From contig NZ_BANR01000007.1 of the NCBI RefSeq assembly GCF_000332975.1, forward strand, positions 1 through 64,000: DNA of 64,000 nucleotides, written 5' to 3'. Made by a program: the position numbers and the translations under genes. How positions within the stretch are numbered: the stretch's first letter is position 1; every line of letters begins with the position of its first letter. This document shows positions 61,413 through 64,000 of the stretch, one piece after another. A model generated the notes under the pieces. The model saw nothing but the letters and a program-made list of their open reading frames with translations. It had not been told where the DNA came from and made no database searches. This stretch comes from Gordonia aichiensis NBRC 108223 (GTDB lineage Bacteria; Actinomycetota; Actinomycetes; Mycobacteriales; Mycobacteriaceae).

Positions 61413-61706
61413 CTAATCGTCCGCCTCGTCGTTCCAGGCGGCATCGGCGGTCCAGTAGTTCATGCCGACCGCGCTGACCTTGTGCTCCCATGTCGAGGTG
61501 CGTTCGAGCCACGGCTCCTCGCTACGGACCGAGGCGTCGGCGGCCTCGGGTCCGTCGGCTTCTACGGTCCAGTGCACCCAGTTCACCTCGCGTCCGAGTT
61601 CGTCGTGCACGAACAGATCGACGTGATGCCATCCGTAGTTGAAGGTGTCCTCGTAGCAGGTGAGGAACATCCGGTGATGGGTTGTCGGGCGTGGCTTGAT
61701 GACCAT
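61413..61706 (-). CDS. Small conserved protein, possibly IacI-like
   Basis: A 97-residue protein rich in Trp and His (HHRMFLTCYEDTFNYGWHHVD, EVNWVHWTVEADG, WLERTSTWEHKV). The ATG at 61706 is preceded by GAGG. It lies between the IacH-like amidase and the response regulator. IacI is a small protein of unknown role in known clusters; position and size fit but the family was not verified. Confidence 0.5.
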   Translation of the reverse strand: MVIKPRPTTHHRMFLTCYEDTFNYGWHHVDLFVHDELGREVNWVHWTVEADGPEAADASVRSEEPWLERTSTWEHKVSAVGMNYWTADAAWNDEADD

Positions 61707-61722
61707 GACCTCGTGCCTTTCC

Positions 61723-63018
61723 TTATGCCGGGACTGCCGGCAGGTCGCGTAACAGCGGCTCGAGCCGTCCCGCAGCCTCGAACAGATTCGCTTCGTCGCC
61801 GCGCATGCCGATGACCTGCAGGCCCAACGGAAGTCCATCGGTGGTCCGTGCACCGGGCACCACCACGACGGGCAGTCCGAGCAGCTGCCACGGTCGACTG
61901 AGAACAGGAGACCCGGTGGCGTCCAACCCTTTCGGGGCCGGTCCAAGGGCAGCCGGACCGACGATGACCGTGGCGTCGGCCATCATGTCGCGCAGGAGGT
62001 CTCGGGAGCGGTCCCGGCGGGTAAGAGCGCCGGCGACCGCAGCCGCGGGTACCTCGCGTCCGCTGTCGATGAGCGCACACAACTGCGGACTCAGCGCGTC
62101 GCGCGACGACTTCTCGATCTCGTCGAGTGAGCCTGCGGCCTCGTACGACATGACGGTCACGTGGTCGTCGGCGAGGGTCTGCACGTGGTCGTCCCAGTCG
62201 AGGTCGTCGGCCCGGAGGCCCGCCTGGACGAGGACGTCGGGAAGCAGATCCAGCAACCGCTGCATCGCTGGTTCCACGGTGTCGAGTCCACTGCCACGCC
62301 ATACCAGCGCCGACGCCACACGCTGCGCGGAGGTCTCGCGGCGTGGGCGGCCGGTGAATGCGGCGTAGACGTAGGCGAGATCGTCGACCGTGCGCGTCAG
62401 AATGCCGAGAGAGTCCAGCGATTGGCTCAGACCGGTGACACCGGCCAGGCTGGTCGTGCCGTGCGCCAGCACCATGCCGGCGGCGCCGCAGTAGGAGGCA
62501 GGACGGGTGAGGGATCCGGCGGTCTGCGTGCCGAGAGCGATCGGGATGACACCGGCGCCCACAGCGGCGGCGGATCCGCTCGAGGAACCGCCCGGGGTGT
62601 GGTCGGTGGCGGTCGGATTACGGGTCGGGCCGGGGGAGAAGTAGCCGAATTCCGTTGTGACGGTCTTGCCCTGCACCACGGCGCCGAGTTCCCGGAACCG
62701 TGCGACGCAATCGGCGTCCTTGGCGACCGGCTCCGACGAGGTGAGCGCCGATCCGGCGCGGGTCGGCAGTCCCGCCACATCGATCAGATCTTTGATACCG
62801 ATCGAGATGCCGCGCAATGGCCGTCGACCACCGGTCTCGTCCTCGAGGCGAGCATCGTCGATGATGCGGTCGGAGAGCTGCACCCACGCCGCGAGGTTCG
62901 TTTCCGCGCGCAGGATCTCCGCACGTGTTTGTACGACAAGCGTTTCCGCTGACACGGCACCTTCCCGTACCGCGGTTGCCTGGTCACTGAGGGGCTGGTT
63001 CCAGTAGGCCGAGCTCAC
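61723..63018 (-). CDS. iacH: Amidase-signature hydrolase (IacH-like)
   Basis: A 431-residue amidase-signature enzyme with the Ser-cisSer-Lys elements: Lys76 in GIKDLID, the GGSSSGSAA loop at 143-151 and the nucleophile serine in QTAGSLTRP near residue 169. In indole-3-acetate clusters IacH has amidase features and an unsettled role, perhaps on an amide or ester intermediate. Divergent from an MFS transporter gene. Probable first gene of a minus-strand operon with the IacI-like gene and the response regulator. Confidence 0.8.
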   Translation of the reverse strand: MSSAYWNQPLSDQATAVREGAVSAETLVVQTRAEILRAETNLAAWVQLSDRIIDDARLEDETGGRRPLRGISIGIKDLIDVAGLPTRAGSALTSSEPVAKDADCVARFRELGAVVQGKTVTTEFGYFSPGPTRNPTATDHTPGGSSSGSAAAVGAGVIPIALGTQTAGSLTRPASYCGAAGMVLAHGTTSLAGVTGLSQSLDSLGILTRTVDDLAYVYAAFTGRPRRETSAQRVASALVWRGSGLDTVEPAMQRLLDLLPDVLVQAGLRADDLDWDDHVQTLADDHVTVMSYEAAGSLDEIEKSSRDALSPQLCALIDSGREVPAAAVAGALTRRDRSRDLLRDMMADATVIVGPAALGPAPKGLDATGSPVLSRPWQLLGLPVVVVPGARTTDGLPLGLQVIGMRGDEANLFEAAGRLEPLLRDLPAVPA

Positions 63019-63075
63019 CGTTCCTCCTTCATTTCGTTGCCATCAGTCTGCCTGCTCGCCCGCGTCGGCAACAGT

Positions 63076-63095
63076 AAAGAAATCCCTCCTACCGC
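63076..63095 (-). promoter_or_regulatory. Candidate response-regulator site in the amidase/MFS promoter
   Basis: AAAGAAATCCCTCCTACCGC, matching the site at 55395-55414 except for a one-base spacing change (AAATCCC-N2-ATACCGC against AAATCCC-N3-TACCGC). Lies in the divergent promoter between iacH and the transporter. Confidence 0.5.
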
Positions 63096-63163
63096 TGTAA
63101 CCAGATTCGGACATAGCTTCACTGGCATCCGACGATCCGCAGCCCCCGACGGAAGAAGAATCG

Positions 63164-64000
63164 ATGTCCGCTAGCACAACCGAACCACTCATCGACGGTC
63201 CACCCACCCGGTCCGGCATGCATCTCGGTCGCATGTCGCGCCGCGCCTGGCTGGTCACCGGACTGTTGGTGCTTTTCCAGATCGTGGCCTTCGCCGACAA
63301 GGCGGTGCTCGGCCTCGTCTCCGCCGACGCCATCCCCGAACTCGGCTTGACCACCGTCGAGTTCGGCTTCATCGGGAGCGCATTCTTCTTCCTCTATGCC
63401 ATCGTCTCTGTTATCACCGGAGTGCTCGCGTCGAAGTTCTCGGTCAAATGGATTCTCTTCGCGATGGGCATTACCTGGGCCGTCCTGCAGTTCCCGATGC
63501 TGCTCGGCGGCGGCGCAGCGATCCTGTTGGTCACGCGCATCCTGCTCGGTGGCGCGGAGGGTCCGGCCACCGCGATGTCGTTGACGTCGGCGCATACGTG
63601 GTTCTCCCCGGTCCGTCGTGCCCTGCCGTCGAATCTAATCGCGGCCGGCTCGGCGCTCGGCCCGGTCATCGCCGCGCCGGTGCTGGTGTGGGTGATTGCC
63701 GCGTGGGGGTGGCGCTGGGCATTCGGCGTGCTCGGCATCATCGGGCTCGTCTGGACGGCGGCGTGGTTCCTCCTCGGCGCCGACGGTCCCTTCCGCCCGA
63801 AACGCGACGAGGCCGTGGACCGCACGGCGGCCCGGGTGGAACTGGATACCGACGGCGACGAGATCGAGACCTCGGCCGTCGACGCGCAGCAGCCCGTGGC
63901 CATTTGGCGCGCACTGCTGAGTCTGACCTTCCTCGCCGCACTCATCGGCGGCGCCTCCAACTTCTTCGTACAGGGATTTCTCACCACCTGGTTGCCGCAG
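63164..64000 (+). CDS. MFS transporter, partial (anion:cation symporter type)
   Basis: The first 279 codons of an MFS transporter that runs off the window end. Starts MSASTTEPLIDG; hydrophobic helices from residue about 30, with FADKAVLGLVSADAIPE and RILLGGAEGPATAMSLTSAH as family features of the anion:cation symporter (ACS, DgoT-like) group. Probably imports indole-3-acetate or a related organic acid. Confidence 0.75.
   Translation, partial: MSASTTEPLIDGPPTRSGMHLGRMSRRAWLVTGLLVLFQIVAFADKAVLGLVSADAIPELGLTTVEFGFIGSAFFFLYAIVSVITGVLASKFSVKWILFAMGITWAVLQFPMLLGGGAAILLVTRILLGGAEGPATAMSLTSAHTWFSPVRRALPSNLIAAGSALGPVIAAPVLVWVIAAWGWRWAFGVLGIIGLVWTAAWFLLGADGPFRPKRDEAVDRTAARVELDTDGDEIETSAVDAQQPVAIWRALLSLTFLAALIGGASNFFVQGFLTTWLPQ

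Overview
The window is high-GC actinobacterial DNA. Gene order, an LppU-like lipoprotein, an Rpf, an ESX-like/alpha-beta hydrolase pair and an MMPL transporter point to a mycolic-acid-containing member of the Mycobacteriales, most likely Gordonia or a close relative. The genus is an inference. The block from about 17.5 to 34.4 kb follows the order I remember for M. tuberculosis Rv0858c-Rv0877 (dapC-like aminotransferase, XPB helicase, helicase-associated protein, small protein, moaC, mog, moaE, rpfA, moaD, moaA, cspB, DUF2771, MFS, DUF3027), with insertions and losses.

Region 1 (1-5040) is the right end of an integrated mobile element. It carries an overlapping three-gene operon: a ThsB-like TIR protein, a two-helix membrane protein with a ThsA-type macro domain, and a HIT-family hydrolase. 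This looks like a type II Thoeris anti-phage system with an unexpected extra gene. It is followed by a small unknown protein, an XRE regulator behind a perfect 18-bp palindrome, and an HUH rolling-circle Rep. The element ends in a 43-bp copy of the 3' part of a tRNA-Phe gene, followed by the terminator of the original tRNA. No integrase is in view; the intact tRNA and the other end must lie upstream of base 1.

Region 2 (5.0-40.3 kb) is mostly chromosomal core: NUDIX hydrolase, YceI, a membrane-bound class III nucleotide cyclase, an ESX-like/DUF1023 pair, AlkB, an MMPL-TetR operon, small regulators and transporters, the XPB/moa/rpf/csp block, a sacsin-like ATPase, an acyl-CoA dehydrogenase with its divergent TetR, and a PAP2 phosphatase. 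The rpf leader looks like a c-di-AMP (ydaO-type) riboswitch, with a consensus CRP site further upstream.

Region 3 (39.7-46.2 kb) is a catabolic operon on the minus strand: crotonase resembling BadI, SDR resembling BadH, acyl-CoA ligase and two acyl-CoA dehydrogenases, followed by a TetR. It reads as degradation of cyclohexanecarboxylate or a similar alicyclic acid to a pimeloyl-CoA-type product. About 0.9 kb of degraded DNA follows (46.2-47.05 kb).

Region 4 (47.05-64 kb) is a second catabolic island: FAD amine oxidase, APC permease, TetR, aldehyde dehydrogenase and GMC oxidoreductase; then a PAS histidine kinase divergent from an iacABCDEF-like operon (indole-3-acetate to catechol); then a LuxR-type response regulator, a small IacI-like protein, an IacH-like amidase and a divergent MFS transporter cut off by the window end. 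Together they could funnel tryptamine or tryptophol through indole-3-acetaldehyde and indole-3-acetate to catechol. A near-identical 20-bp sequence lies in both the iacA and the amidase/transporter promoter regions and may be the response-regulator site.
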